Source of the DNA: Tepidisphaeraceae bacterium
Lineage (GTDB): Bacteria; Planctomycetota; Phycisphaerae; Tepidisphaerales; Tepidisphaeraceae
Length of the DNA: 64,000 nt
Assembly (NCBI GenBank): GCA_035998445.1
Contig: DASYHQ010000023.1
Coordinates: forward strand, 62,001-126,000
Reading direction: 5' to 3'
Below, piece by piece: positions 1-8,475 of the stretch. A program made the translations under genes and the position numbers. The notes under the pieces are model-generated. The model was given only the letters and a program-made list of their open reading frames with translations, had not been told where the DNA came from and did no database searches. Within the stretch, counting starts at the first letter, position 1. Every line of letters starts with the position of its first letter.

Positions 1-1513
1 CCGTCGGGATGTTCAGGATCTTCCGGTATTTCGCGACCGTGCGGCGGGCCAGCTCGATGCCCTGTTCCTTCAGCTTCTCGACGATCTCGTCGTCGTTCAG
101 CGGGTTCTGCTTGTCCTCGTGGTCGATGATGATCTTGAGCTTTTCCTTCACCGCGTCCCAGCTCATCTCTTCGCCGGCGTCGTTGTGGGTGCCACCACTG
201 AAGAAGCGGCGCAGCGGATAAACGCCGCGCGGGGTTTGGATCCACTTTTCACTGACGGCACGCGAAACGGTCGCGACGTGGATGCCGAGCTGGTCGGCAA
301 CCAGGATCATCGGCAGCGGCTTGAGCGCCTCGGGGCCCTTCTCAAAGAACTCCTGCTGCGCGTCGACCACCACTCGGATGACGCGCATGATCGTGCTCTT
401 GCGCTGCTCGATGCTTTCGATCAGCCAGCGGGCGTTGCGCACGTTGTTGGACAAGAACTCGCGCGTCTTCTTGTCGACCGAGCGTTCCTTCATCATCTTG
501 CGGTACATGCCGCTGATGTAGAGGCTGGGGGCCGGGTCGTGCGTCATCTCGATCTCGTACTTGCCGGTCTCCTCATCGAAGTAGACGACCGCATCAGGCG
601 TGATGGGGGGCGCGTCGTCTCCACCAATCTGCTTGCCGGGGTGCGGGTGCAGTCGGGCGAGGTGTTTGACCGCCCGCTGGATCTCCGGGATCGGCCGGCC
701 GAGGCGCTTGCTGATCTGCGGGTAGCGGTTCATCTCCAGGTCTTTGAGATGGTCGCGGACCAGCGCCCGTTCCAGGTCAAAATCGTGGTCGTCGGCGAAG
801 TCCTCGTCGTTCTCGAGCGCGTCCAGCTGAATCAGCAGGCACTCGCTGAGGCTGCGGGCGCCGACGCCCGTCGGCTCGAGCGTATGAATGAGCGTGATGG
901 CGGCCTGGATGTCCTCGAGCGTCAGCGGGGTCTTGGAGTCCTTCTGCATCGCCTCGGGATCGGTGCGAAGGTAGCCTTCCGAGTTGATGTAGCTGATGAC
1001 GACCTCACCGGCCTTGCGCACGTCGGGCGTGCACTCGACGAACGCCCACTGGCCCATCAGGTGCTCCTGAAGGGTGATCGAGCGGGCGGCGGTGTTGTTC
1101 ATCGCGTCGAGCTTGCGGTCGCGGTCGCCATCCATGCTCGACGACGCCACGCGGTTGCCGACGCCGGCGTTGGGGCTGAACTCCTCGTTTTCCAGATACT
1201 CGCTGATGCGGGAAAGGCGGTCGAAGTCGTCGGCACCGTCCTCTTTGACGACCAAAGCGCGGTCGCCGTCTTCCAGGTCGCGGGTAGAGGTGGTGCCTTC
1301 ACCGCTTGGGGGCGTATCGGAAGATTCGCCCGGGTTGTCACCATCGATATCGCCTTCCCGAAGTTCCAGAACCGGGTTGTTTTGCAGTTCCTGCTCGATG
1401 CGTTCCTCCAGGGCCAGCAGGGGCAACTGAAGGATCTCCATGCTCTGGATCATGCGCGGCGTCAGCAGCTGCCGCTGGTCCATACGCATGGAAATAGATT
1501 GACTTAACTGCAT
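1..1513 (-). CDS. rpoN: RNA polymerase sigma-54 factor RpoN (3' end cut by window)
   Basis: Alternative sigma factor that directs RNA polymerase to -24/-12 promoters and needs an AAA+ activator to open DNA. The leftward reading frame starts at ATG 1513 (MQLSQSISMRMDQRQLL) and stays open for 504 codons to the window edge. The N-terminal Gln/Leu-rich activator-interacting region is followed by an acidic linker, the core-binding region and the DNA-binding domain. It ends with the RpoN box region (ARRTVAKYRKILNIP), which is normally only a few residues from the C-terminus, so almost the whole protein is present. The divergent neighbour at 1762 is a sigma-54 activator, which fits functional pairing. 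Identity is very likely; only the last residues are missing. Confidence 0.95.
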   Translation of the reverse strand, partial: MQLSQSISMRMDQRQLLTPRMIQSMEILQLPLLALEERIEQELQNNPVLELREGDIDGDNPGESSDTPPSGEGTTSTRDLEDGDRALVVKEDGADDFDRLSRISEYLENEEFSPNAGVGNRVASSSMDGDRDRKLDAMNNTAARSITLQEHLMGQWAFVECTPDVRKAGEVVISYINSEGYLRTDPEAMQKDSKTPLTLEDIQAAITLIHTLEPTGVGARSLSECLLIQLDALENDEDFADDHDFDLERALVRDHLKDLEMNRYPQISKRLGRPIPEIQRAVKHLARLHPHPGKQIGGDDAPPITPDAVVYFDEETGKYEIEMTHDPAPSLYISGMYRKMMKERSVDKKTREFLSNNVRNARWLIESIEQRKSTIMRVIRVVVDAQQEFFEKGPEALKPLPMILVADQLGIHVATVSRAVSEKWIQTPRGVYPLRRFFSGGTHNDAGEEMSWDAVKEKLKIIIDHEDKQNPLNDDEIVEKLKEQGIELARRTVAKYRKILNIPT

Positions 1514-1761
1514 CCCGGATCACCCTTTATAGGAAGCTGATGCTAGGCATGAGTTTTGCTCATGTCGAAAGAAGTATAGCAGCAACCCCAATAGTCGCCA
1601 ACCTAAAATCGACGGGGTTCATCGAACATTCACGCCGGATAAACCCTTACGAAATGGCTTGAAACTGCTGCGAAGTCCCGATAAACTCCGCACACACCAC
1701 CGGGCAGCACAGTTTATTGATATCCAGATGCGGTTCACGATCCAATAGCGGGGGAATTCTC

Positions 1762-2814
1762 TTGTCATCCACTCTGCATAGCAAAGTGAATCCAGCCAAT
1801 GGCGCAGTCGAGGCCGCTATCTACGCTGCGGCGCGATTGCTGGTAGGTCGATCGATCACCATGGTGACGTTGCGCGAGGTCGCCGCCACCGTGGCCAAAC
1901 GGCGGTCGACGGTGATGATTCTCGGTGAGACGGGCAGCGGCAAGGAGAACGTCGCCCGTTACATCCACGCCCGCTCGGAACGCGCCGGTGGCCCGTTCGT
2001 GCCGGTCGACTGCACCACGCTGGCCGACGGGTTGTTCGAAAGCGAAATGTTCGGCCACGTGCGCGGCGCCTTCACCGGCGCGGTCCGCGACGGGCTGGGC
2101 ATCATCCGCTCGGCCAACGGGGGCACGCTATTCCTGGACGAACTGGGCGAACTGTCGCTTCCCATGCAGGCCAAGCTGCTGCGCGTGCTGCAGGAACGCC
2201 GGGTGACGGCCGTCGGTGACACCAAGAGCAAGCCGGTCGACATTCGCGTGCTGTGCGCCACGAACCGCGATCTGCAGGCCATGGTGCATGCCAGCACGTT
2301 CCGCGAGGATCTGTACTACCGCTTGAACGTCATCGTAATGCAGGTGCCGCCGCTGCGGGCGCGGCTGGACGACGTCGCCGACCTCGCCCAGCACTTCCTG
2401 CACGTGCAGGGCGACGTTTACGAAGAACCGGTCAAGACCCTCTCGCCCGACGCCGCGATGGCGTTGGCCGCTTACGCTTGGCCCGGCAACGTGCGCGAGC
2501 TGGCGAACGTGATGGAACACGCCCACGTGCTGGCACGCACCGACCAGATCGCGCTCGCCGACCTTCCCCCGCGCCTGCAGGCCCTGCCTGTCAATCGTTT
2601 CAACTTGGGCGACGCCCGCCCGGGCATGCCACGCCCGACCGACACCGACGCCCCCGGCGGCCTGCACCTGGCCACGGTGGAACGCCGCACGATCGCCGAG
2701 GCCCTGCGCCGCTGCCGCAACAACAAGGCCGCCGCCAGCCGCATGCTCGGCATCAACATCCAGCGCCTCAACCGCCGGATCATTCACCTGAACGTGCTCA
2801 CGCCCGAGTCGTGA
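1762..2814 (+). CDS. Sigma-54-dependent transcriptional activator without sensor domain
   Basis: AAA+ enhancer-binding protein of about 350 residues that would remodel the sigma-54 holoenzyme. Visible motifs are Walker A GETGSGKE near residue 55, the sigma-54 contact loop GAFTGA near 102, Walker [10 protein letters not shown] near 120, an arginine-finger region ([11 protein letters not shown]) and [11 protein letters not shown]-terminal Fis-type helix-turn-helix follows ([20 protein letters not shown]). I chose TTG 1762 because GGGGGA lies 7 bases upstream; TTG 1717 in the same frame is the longer alternative. Only about 40 residues precede the AAA+ core, so there is no receiver, PAS or GAF domain, and control must come from another protein or from expression level. 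It lies divergent from rpoN. Confidence 0.93.
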   Translation: MSSTLHSKVNPANGAVEAAIYAAARLLVGRSITMVTLREVAATVAKRRSTVMILGETGSGKENVARYIHARSERAGGPFVPVDCTTLADGLFESEMFGHVRGAFTGAVRDGLGIIRSANGGTLFLDELGELSLPMQAKLLRVLQERRVTAVGDTKSKPVDIRVLCATNRDLQAMVHASTFREDLYYRLNVIVMQVPPLRARLDDVADLAQHFLHVQGDVYEEPVKTLSPDAAMALAAYAWPGNVRELANVMEHAHVLARTDQIALADLPPRLQALPVNRFNLGDARPGMPRPTDTDAPGGLHLATVERRTIAEALRRCRNNKAAASRMLGINIQRLNRRIIHLNVLTPES

Positions 2815-2944
2815 ACCTCTTGCACTAAGCTCCTTCCCTTCGATCGCGCACGATCTACCAACGACAGGAAGCCTGCTTTACCCGCTCACTGATGTGAGCA
2901 GGCGCGCGTGCTGCGCGCATGCGAACCTCTCCCTCAAAGGATCC

Positions 2945-2971
2945 GTCATCCTGAGGTACCCCGAAGGATCT
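2945..2971. repeat. Solo arm of palindromic repeat family F1
   Basis: One copy of the arm that elsewhere (12867-12947, 34706-34779) occurs as a pair of inverted 25-27 bp arms; core TCATCCTGAGGTACC, then CCGAAGGATCT. No matching second arm is seen nearby, so this is a remnant or half-element. The surrounding spacer 2815-3233 shows no convincing gene, only short GC-rich hairpins near 2880-2925. Confidence 0.7.
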
Positions 2972-3233
2972 CTTCCGTCCTCAATCCCGTGACTGAAGGC
3001 GATCTTCCGTGCGCTTCAGACCCTGTATAGTCAAAACAACCATCAGTTCATTTCGAACCGTTATCGCGATAGAGGCTTTCGCACGCGCGGGTTAACGCAC
3101 ATCCGACGCGAGAAAACAGGTTGAAACAACCACTCTCTTCACGCGATCGCTGCGCGACGGCGCACTTTCGTTTTCATTCTTAACCCTTGTATCGATCACG
3201 CTTTGGAGATTCTGGAAATTTCCTTTTTCTATC

Positions 3234-3248
3234 TGGCACCGCCATCGC
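3234..3248 (+). promoter_or_regulatory. Candidate sigma-54 (-24/-12) promoter
   Basis: TGGCACCGCCATCGC has GG and GC separated by exactly 10 bases and matches TGGCACG-N4-TTGC except for two positions. It lies 56 bases before the start of the pseudo-receiver gene at 3305 and downstream of a sigma-54 activator gene. No activator-binding site was identified. The match is by eye; chance occurrence is possible. Confidence 0.45.
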
Positions 3249-3304
3249 TTTAGGGAAGTTCGTTGCAGTCATCAACGGTTGATGACTGCGGGAGCCAGGC
3301 ACGC

Positions 3305-3679
3305 ATGACGATCGAACACGACATCCTTTCCGTCCTGGCGGTCGACTGTCCACCGATGGACGCCGACGACGCCCTGAGCGTGACCGACGTCCCCACCGCC
3401 CGCGCCGCGTTGGCGGCGCTGCGGGTGATGCAGTTCGACCTGATCGTCACCACGACCACCGTCGCCGGCGAACCGGTGTGGCCGTTGATGAGCAAGGTGA
3501 GGGCGGTAAGGCCGAAGTTGCGGTGGGTGATGATGAGCGCCCACCTATCGCTTAGTGAAGAGGTCAAAGCCCGCTCGATGGGCGTCGCCCATGTGCTCTC
3601 GAGTCGAGCTGGAACGCGCGACTCCCTCGTGTTTGGCTCCATCCATCGGAAAACAACAACAGCACGGCAGTTCGTTTAG
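3305..3679 (+). CDS. Degenerate receiver-like protein
   Basis: Protein of about 124 residues with the look of a response-regulator receiver: alternating hydrophobic beta strands, a TARAALAALRVMQFDLIV segment where the phosphoacceptor strand should be, then RPKLRWVMMSAHLS (the Ser/Thr switch strand) and ARSMGVAHVLSS (the conserved Lys region, here without Lys). The phosphoacceptor Asp is replaced by Thr (LIVTTTT), so it is unlikely to be phosphorylated in the usual way. ATG 3305 is preferred over the upstream frame start at 3263. No output domain follows. It sits between the sigma-54 activator and two PEP-CTERM genes. Function is unknown; a protein-protein adaptor role is possible. Confidence 0.6.
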   Translation: MTIEHDILSVLAVDCPPMDADDALSVTDVPTARAALAALRVMQFDLIVTTTTVAGEPVWPLMSKVRAVRPKLRWVMMSAHLSLSEEVKARSMGVAHVLSSRAGTRDSLVFGSIHRKTTTARQFV

Positions 3680-3741
3680 CCGCCGTGAAAGATCAACGAT
3701 TTCAGTAGACCTATTTAACCCGGCAAGGGGAGGAGAATTTC

Positions 3742-4530
3742 ATGTTCACGTTCCGCCATCTCACCACGTCGATCGTGACCGGCGCCATCGCCTTGGCCGC
3801 CACCGCGACTCTCTCGAGCGCGGCGACCTACCAAGTATCAACGTTGAACGGGTCGCAAGGTTTCGGATATGACACCGACCAAGCCGCACCCGAATTCGCA
3901 GACGGTGGGGGAGCCAACGGAATCGCGTTCTACTCGAACGTCAACGGCCAAGGCGGCAACCCCAACGTCTCCAATGACGGGAACAAGCGATACACCTCCG
4001 TGCGCTTCACCCCGGCTGCCATCGGGATGACCGGCCTGACGCTCGGCGACATCTCCAGCATCGTCTACGACACGAAAAAGGTCAGCGGCCTGCGCGATTG
4101 GCAGGTCAAGGTCTACACCGACACCGCCACGTCGCCCAGCTGGTTCGCCCATCGCGTGAACTTCGATTCGAACGACGCGGACCATGATTGGACGACCTAC
4201 ACGCTGGACGGCAGCACGCAGACGCAGAGCCTGCACCAGCGCAACGTATTACCGACCGCCAACGTCGAAACATACGACCAATCCTTCAGCAGCATCCAGG
4301 CCAGCATCGGCAGCGAGGCCGTCCTCTTCTTCGACATCAGCGCCAGTTACCTGAGCGCGAATAACGAGGCCCCCATTGGGCCGAAGACGTCCTACGCGTA
4401 TCTCGACAACATCGTGATCGCCGCCAGCGGGTTCGAGACCGCGACGGTCACCGCCGTCCCCGAACCCGCCAGCCTCGCGGTCGCCGGGATCGCAGGCCTG
4501 GGCTTGCTGGCCCGCCGGCGTCGGGCTTAA
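3742..4530 (+). CDS. PEP-CTERM sorting domain protein
   Basis: Secreted protein of 262 residues. An N-terminal signal peptide (hydrophobic IVTGAIALAATATLSSAAT) is followed by a beta-rich extracellular region of unknown fold. The C-terminus is a classic sorting signal: VPEPASLAVAGIAGLGLL then ARRRRA. In other bacteria such tails are recognised by exosortase, which cuts at the PEP motif; no exosortase gene is in this window. ATG 3742 is preceded by GGGGAGGAG at about 7 bases. The next gene (4685) is also PEP-CTERM with unrelated mature sequence, so the pair shares a sorting route rather than ancestry. Confidence 0.9.
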   Translation: MFTFRHLTTSIVTGAIALAATATLSSAATYQVSTLNGSQGFGYDTDQAAPEFADGGGANGIAFYSNVNGQGGNPNVSNDGNKRYTSVRFTPAAIGMTGLTLGDISSIVYDTKKVSGLRDWQVKVYTDTATSPSWFAHRVNFDSNDADHDWTTYTLDGSTQTQSLHQRNVLPTANVETYDQSFSSIQASIGSEAVLFFDISASYLSANNEAPIGPKTSYAYLDNIVIAASGFETATVTAVPEPASLAVAGIAGLGLLARRRRA

Positions 4531-4684
4531 TTTGAACTTTCACGCGTTCGGCCGGGTGAATAGCTCGACCGGACGATTCAAGCGGCCACTGTTGGCCGAC
4601 CAAACTGCTGGGCGAGCAGAATTCGATGACAACCGGTGCGATCCACTCCGCCCGCGGCGCACAACTCATAATTCAAGGTAACCT

Positions 4685-5497
4685 ATGTTCAGCCGTAACT
4701 TCATCTCCGCGTCTACTTTGTTCGTCACCGTCTCCGGCAGCCTCTTGACCGCCTCTACCGCCCAGGCGGCGCCGGCGGGTTGGGACGCGTTCGTCATCAG
4801 GGACGCGGCCACGACCGTCATCGAGAACGACACGTTGGGGACGGTCGAATACATCATAAACATAAGTGGCAAGAAGGCCGGATTGGGCACGAACCTGATC
4901 AACGGCACCAAGGTCGGCAACATCGGCACCCTGTCAATCGACCGCCTTGACGCCAACGCCGCCGGCGGGTCGGCGTATGCGCCGTACATGAACATCTGGG
5001 TGAAGGATTCCCTCGGTAACTACGCGGTCATCGCCAACGAGCCGAGCAACCCCGAGTGGACCGGTACCTCCGAATGGGACACCACGGGTGCCAATCTCGC
5101 GACGAAGTCGATCAAGTTGTTCGAGATCAGCGCAGGCTTCACCCTTCCCGGCACCAACATCGTCCGTGATAGCCAAAGTGGTGCTCTTTGGTTTAACTCG
5201 CTCAACAGCACTGCCGTGACGTTCGACGCGTTTGCCGATTACATCATCGAAGCGCCCGACACCACGTACATTGCGGCCAATCATCCGACCGGTGGCGCGC
5301 CCCGCGAATTGGGGACGAACTTGGCCTACGGCTTCAACTGGATCTTTGGTGACACCCAGGGCAACTACAACAGCGGGTCCACCACCGGCTACATCGTCAC
5401 CAACCCTGTCGCCACCGCCGTCCCCGAGCCCGCCGCGATCGGCATGCTGGGTGTCGCCGGGCTGGCGCTGCTGAAGCGGAAGCGTCGCGCGATGTAA
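4685..5497 (+). CDS. PEP-CTERM sorting domain protein
   Basis: Secreted protein of 270 residues with signal peptide (SLLTASTAQA, cleavage expected after AQA), a Gly/Asn/Thr-rich beta region (for example GTNLINGTKVGNIGTL), and a C-terminal tail VPEPAAIGMLGVAGLALL followed by KRKRRAM. It lies 154 bases after the previous PEP-CTERM gene and is followed by a strong terminator at 5602. I recognise no catalytic motif. Likely a cell-surface or extracellular matrix protein. Confidence 0.88.
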   Translation: MFSRNFISASTLFVTVSGSLLTASTAQAAPAGWDAFVIRDAATTVIENDTLGTVEYIINISGKKAGLGTNLINGTKVGNIGTLSIDRLDANAAGGSAYAPYMNIWVKDSLGNYAVIANEPSNPEWTGTSEWDTTGANLATKSIKLFEISAGFTLPGTNIVRDSQSGALWFNSLNSTAVTFDAFADYIIEAPDTTYIAANHPTGGAPRELGTNLAYGFNWIFGDTQGNYNSGSTTGYIVTNPVATAVPEPAAIGMLGVAGLALLKRKRRAM

Positions 5498-5601
5498 TGT
5501 GGGCTGACGCGGCACCCGCCTTACGGCCTGCCCCTTGCCGCTGAAGCGGCAAGGCCGGTGGTCCGGTGGGCGAGTTCCGTCGGATCCAATTGAACAGTGG
5601 C

Positions 5602-5640
5602 GTGCCGGGTCGACGTGATCGACCCGGCACGCTCTTTTTC
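5602..5640 (+). terminator. Rho-independent terminator
   Basis: A perfect stem (GTGCCGGGTCGA / TCGACCCGGCAC) with a 5-base loop is followed by GCTCTTTTTC. It ends the PEP-CTERM transcript. A second hairpin (CCTTGCCGCT/AGCGGCAAGG, 5533-5554) lies just upstream. Because the terminator precedes it, the ABC ATPase downstream should have its own promoter. Confidence 0.85.
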
Positions 5641-5683
5641 ATCCACACGCGCCACTGGGTTGCGTTTGTGCTACAATATCCCT

Positions 5684-6475
5684 GTGCCGCTGCTGGAGAT
5701 TGCCAATCTCGATTTCGCGTATGGCCGGACGCCGGTGTTGCGGGACATCAACCTTACCGCCGACGAGGGGTCGACGCTGGGGGTCATTGGCAACAACGGG
5801 GGGGGTAAGACGACCTTGCTCCGGCTCATCCTTGGGTTAAGGCAGCCGCAGCGGGGAACGATTCGCATCGGGGGCTACTCGCCGCGCGAGGCGGCCAGGC
5901 GGGGGGATGTGTTTGGGTACGTGCCGCAGAATCCGGCGGCGCCGGAGAACTTTCCGATCAGCGTGCGCGACGTGGCTCGATTGGGGTTGGTGGGGAAGAC
6001 CGGCCTGTTTCGATCGCCGGCGGCCACTGATCTAGCGTTTGTCGATTCGTTGCTCGAACGGCTGGGACTCGCGTCGCTGCACGATGCGCCGGTGGGGTCG
6101 CTGTCGGGTGGGCAGTTGCAGCGGGTCTACATCGCCCGCGCGCTAGCGTGCCGGCCGAAGCTACTGGTGTTAGATGAGCCGACGACGGGCGTCGATCGCC
6201 GTGGGCAGCAGGAATTTTTGCAACTGCTTGCCGAACTCAAGCGTGAGATGAACCTGACGGTGATCTTCGTCAGCCATGACCTGCGGGCCGTTACCAGCAT
6301 GTGCGACCGCATCGCGTGTTTGAACGTCACGCTGCACTATCACGATGCGCCGCAGCACTTGCCCAGCGACCTGGTCTATCGCATGTTCTCGTGCGACCTG
6401 GAGGCGATCGGCATCGGCACGATGTGCAACCATCCGGAGCACATGACCGGCAAACCGGTGGCGTTGAACCGTTGA
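5684..6475 (+). CDS. ABC transporter ATPase, zinc/manganese uptake (ZnuC/MntB type)
   Basis: Nucleotide-binding subunit of a metal ABC importer, 263 residues. Motifs: Walker A GNNGGGKT, Q-loop FGYVPQNP, signature LSGGQLQRVYIARAL, Walker B LLVLDEP, D-loop and switch His (VIFVSHD). Start at GTG 5684 (MPLLEIANLDFAYG) puts the first strand where family members begin; the longer frame from 5597 would run through the terminator. It is followed by a 62-residue membrane protein and a permease (6735-7589) with no gap of note, so the three form an operon. No periplasmic binding-protein gene is present. Confidence 0.93.
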   Translation: MPLLEIANLDFAYGRTPVLRDINLTADEGSTLGVIGNNGGGKTTLLRLILGLRQPQRGTIRIGGYSPREAARRGDVFGYVPQNPAAPENFPISVRDVARLGLVGKTGLFRSPAATDLAFVDSLLERLGLASLHDAPVGSLSGGQLQRVYIARALACRPKLLVLDEPTTGVDRRGQQEFLQLLAELKREMNLTVIFVSHDLRAVTSMCDRIACLNVTLHYHDAPQHLPSDLVYRMFSCDLEAIGIGTMCNHPEHMTGKPVALNR

Positions 6476-6530
6476 GGCCGTTAATCTGCGATCCGGGACC
6501 GGAATTGATCATCCGTGAAGAGGAGGGACC

Positions 6531-6719
6531 GTGCTGCACATCCTGCTGATATCAACCTACGTGCTGACAGCCGCGGCAATCTGCGGGACGGCGGCGCTGG
6601 CAGTGCTGTTCCTGCTGTTGCGGTGGGTGTTCCGTTCGATGTTCAACGTTCCGCTGACATTCCAGAAGCCCCCGATGCAGTTGGAAACCCCGGCCGAAGA
6701 AGATCGCCCACTGCCATAG
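6531..6719 (+). CDS. Small single-pass membrane protein in metal ABC operon
   Basis: Sixty-two residues: a hydrophobic N-terminal segment of about 30 residues (LISTYVLTAAAICGTAALAV...) and a short charged, Pro-rich tail (PAEEDRPLP). GTG 6531 is preceded by AGGAGGGACC, a strong ribosome site. It lies between ATPase and permease genes of one operon. It is not related to a known binding protein by eye. A regulatory or assembly subunit of the transporter is possible, but that is inference. Confidence 0.7.
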   Translation: MLHILLISTYVLTAAAICGTAALAVLFLLLRWVFRSMFNVPLTFQKPPMQLETPAEEDRPLP

Positions 6720-6734
6720 CGCAGGTCCTCGCAT

Positions 6735-7589
6735 TTGCCAACCCGTATGTTCGGCCCCACAACCAATCCCGCCCATCCCAATGTCCTATTGGCCGCCGGC
6801 GCGATGGCGGTGGCATGCTCGCTGTTGAGCGTCTTCGTCATCCTGCGCCGTTGGGCGCTGGTGGGGGAGGGCATCAGCCATAGCGGGTTCGGTGGGGCGG
6901 GCACCGCATGGCTGGCGGCGCTGGTTTGGCCGGTGATGGAACAGCCGTTCATGCCATACGCGTTTGCGATCCTCTTCTGCCTGCTGGCGGCCGTCTCAAT
7001 CGGTTGGCTGAGCCGGCGGGAAAACGTGAACACCGACGCCGCCATCGGCATCTTCCTCGTCGCCTCGCTCGCCTGGGGATTTTTAGGCCAACAGGTTTAC
7101 GTTCAGACGCGCCACACCCAGCCGCCGGGGTGGGACACGTTTCTGTTCGGCCAGCTGGAACACCTGACGCTGCGCGACGCGATGGCGTCGGTCTTCCTGT
7201 GCGCCGCGGTGCTGCTGGTGCTGGTGGCGATGGGCAAGGAGCTGCTGGCCTACTGCTACGACCCCACGCTGGCCGAGACGGGCGGCGTCCGCGGATCGGT
7301 CGTGCATTACGTGCTGATGATCCTGATCGCGATCACGATGATCATCGGCATGCGCATCACCGGCAGCGTGCTGGTGCCGGCGCTGCTGGTCCTGCCCGGC
7401 GCCGCAGCGGTGCGACTGACCCGTGGCCTGCGACCGGCGTTCGCGACGTCGCTGGTGTTCGGCGTCGTCGGCACGGGGTTGGGCCTGGCCGCCGCGGCCT
7501 ACTGGCGCAGCTTACCCGCGGGGCCGTCGATCGTGCTGGCGCTGTTTGCGATGTTTCTGGTGACGCTGGCGATTCCGCGGCGGGCGTAG
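6735..7589 (+). CDS. Metal ABC transporter permease (ZnuB/MntC family)
   Basis: Integral membrane permease of 284 residues with eight or so hydrophobic segments and the family features LVGEGISHSGFGGAG (near residue 40) and VVHYVLMILIAITMIIG. It pairs with the ATPase at 5684. The start is uncertain: TTG 6735 has AGGT at about 8 bases; ATG 6747 lies four codons inside. Substrate (zinc, manganese or iron) cannot be decided without the binding protein. The gene ends just before a palindromic repeat (7617-7756). Confidence 0.9.
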   Translation: MPTRMFGPTTNPAHPNVLLAAGAMAVACSLLSVFVILRRWALVGEGISHSGFGGAGTAWLAALVWPVMEQPFMPYAFAILFCLLAAVSIGWLSRRENVNTDAAIGIFLVASLAWGFLGQQVYVQTRHTQPPGWDTFLFGQLEHLTLRDAMASVFLCAAVLLVLVAMGKELLAYCYDPTLAETGGVRGSVVHYVLMILIAITMIIGMRITGSVLVPALLVLPGAAAVRLTRGLRPAFATSLVFGVVGTGLGLAAAAYWRSLPAGPSIVLALFAMFLVTLAIPRRA

Positions 7590-7616
7590 AGACCGAGGAG
7601 ATTCACGGGCACTCCG

Positions 7617-7756
7617 ACCGTGGCATGGGCGTCTCGCCCATGCGTGTAGATTGGAACGAGTAATACGATTTGTTGCCGGCGGCGCTGAACGAGCCGCTAA
7701 ACCAAATCCGATCGCTGGCCTCAAGACGTGCATGGGCGAGACGCCCATGCCACGGT
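7617..7756. repeat. Palindromic repeat, family F2 (copy 1)
   Basis: Two perfect inverted 27-bp arms (7617-7643 and 7730-7756; core GGCATGGGCGTCTCGCCCAT) enclose 86 bases. Inside, GATTTG and CAAATC can form a second stem. Copies 2 and 3 are at 32122-32260 and 38637-38778, with nearly the same arm and an 86-88 base interior of different sequence. Each arm also contains an internal palindrome (ATGGGCG/CGCCCAT). It lies between converging genes and could terminate transcription in both directions. Confidence 0.85.
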
Positions 7757-7819
7757 AAAGGCGACCGCGAGCTTAGTCGTGATGCCCACGCCGGATAACT
7801 TTGTTCGCGGCATCAATCG

Positions 7820-8233
7820 CTAATCGAACTTCGGCCTGCGATCCCCCGGCGCGCCCCCGTCGTCGTACCACCGGCCCGATTTCAACGTGATCTTCTTCAG
7901 CCCCGCCGAGGCACATGCCAGCAGGATCTGCTGCTGCAAACCCGCGAGCAGCAGCTGCTTCAGGTCGTACAAATGGCTCGACGTGTCGACCAGCACCACT
8001 AGCGTGCCGCGGGACAAACTCTCCAGCGAACAATGCTCGTTCAACGACGGCGGCACCAGCTTCCCCCAACAGTCCGCCACCTTCGCCAGCTTCGTCTGCC
8101 GCTTCTGAACCGATTCCTTGAAAAACGCCACCATCTCCGGCCCCAGCGGATCGATCGGCTTGCGCTCCCGATGCTTCACGCGCGCCAGCCGCCGCAGCGT
8201 GGCGTCGAGGTGTTGTTGGGGGTTGAGGGGCAT
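7820..8233 (-). CDS. DUF721 family protein, DciA-like
   Basis: About 137 residues from ATG 8233 (MPLNPQQHLDATLRRL). It carries the DUF721 core: KVADCWGKLVPPSLNEHC then LSRGTLVVLVDTSSHLYDLKQLL and a final GLKKITLKSGRW. DUF721 includes DciA, the replicative-helicase operator of bacteria lacking DnaC, whose gene often lies near dnaN or recF. Here it is the last gene of a leftward run starting at dnaN, which supports a replication role. Weak sequence conservation is usual for this family. Confidence 0.75.
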   Translation of the reverse strand: MPLNPQQHLDATLRRLARVKHRERKPIDPLGPEMVAFFKESVQKRQTKLAKVADCWGKLVPPSLNEHCSLESLSRGTLVVLVDTSSHLYDLKQLLLAGLQQQILLACASAGLKKITLKSGRWYDDGGAPGDRRPKFD

Positions 8234-8265
8234 GGCGGGTGTCAGGCGCGCGGAACGAACTATCA

Positions 8266-8475
8266 TTATGCGACTTCGACAAATGCCGCGGATGTCGACG
8301 GCATTGGGACCGGCTGGCCTTCTTCGCGAAGGCCATCCAAGTGAAACTCGATCGCCTCGCGCATCTCGCGCTCGCACTCGTCTCGCGTGGCGCCCGTTGC
8401 CGCACAGCCGGGCAGATCGGGCGAATAGGCGGAGAAGCCGGACTGCGTGGGTTCGATGACGATCAGGTACTTCAT
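8266..8475 (-). CDS. hicB: HicB-like antitoxin
   Basis: Sixty-nine residues: MKYLIVIEPTQSGFSAYSPD then LPGCAATGATRDECEREM, the short partial RNase-H-like fold of HicB antitoxins. There is no C-terminal DNA-binding domain, as in the short HicB class. It overlaps the upstream hicA by four bases (ATGA), so the pair is translationally coupled with toxin first, the usual hicAB order. It should bind and block HicA. Confidence 0.85.
   Translation of the reverse strand: MKYLIVIEPTQSGFSAYSPDLPGCAATGATRDECEREMREAIEFHLDGLREEGQPVPMPSTSAAFVEVA

Noticed and set aside
119-1507. Long open frame on the plus strand opposite rpoN
   Set aside because: Mirror of a GC-rich gene: rpoN motifs are unmistakable on the minus strand. 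Its protein is Val/Arg/Asp-rich with no family look.
3629-4610. Sigma-54 promoters before the two PEP-CTERM genes
   Set aside because: TGG-rich spots exist, but the GG to GC spacing is wrong (11 rather than 10).
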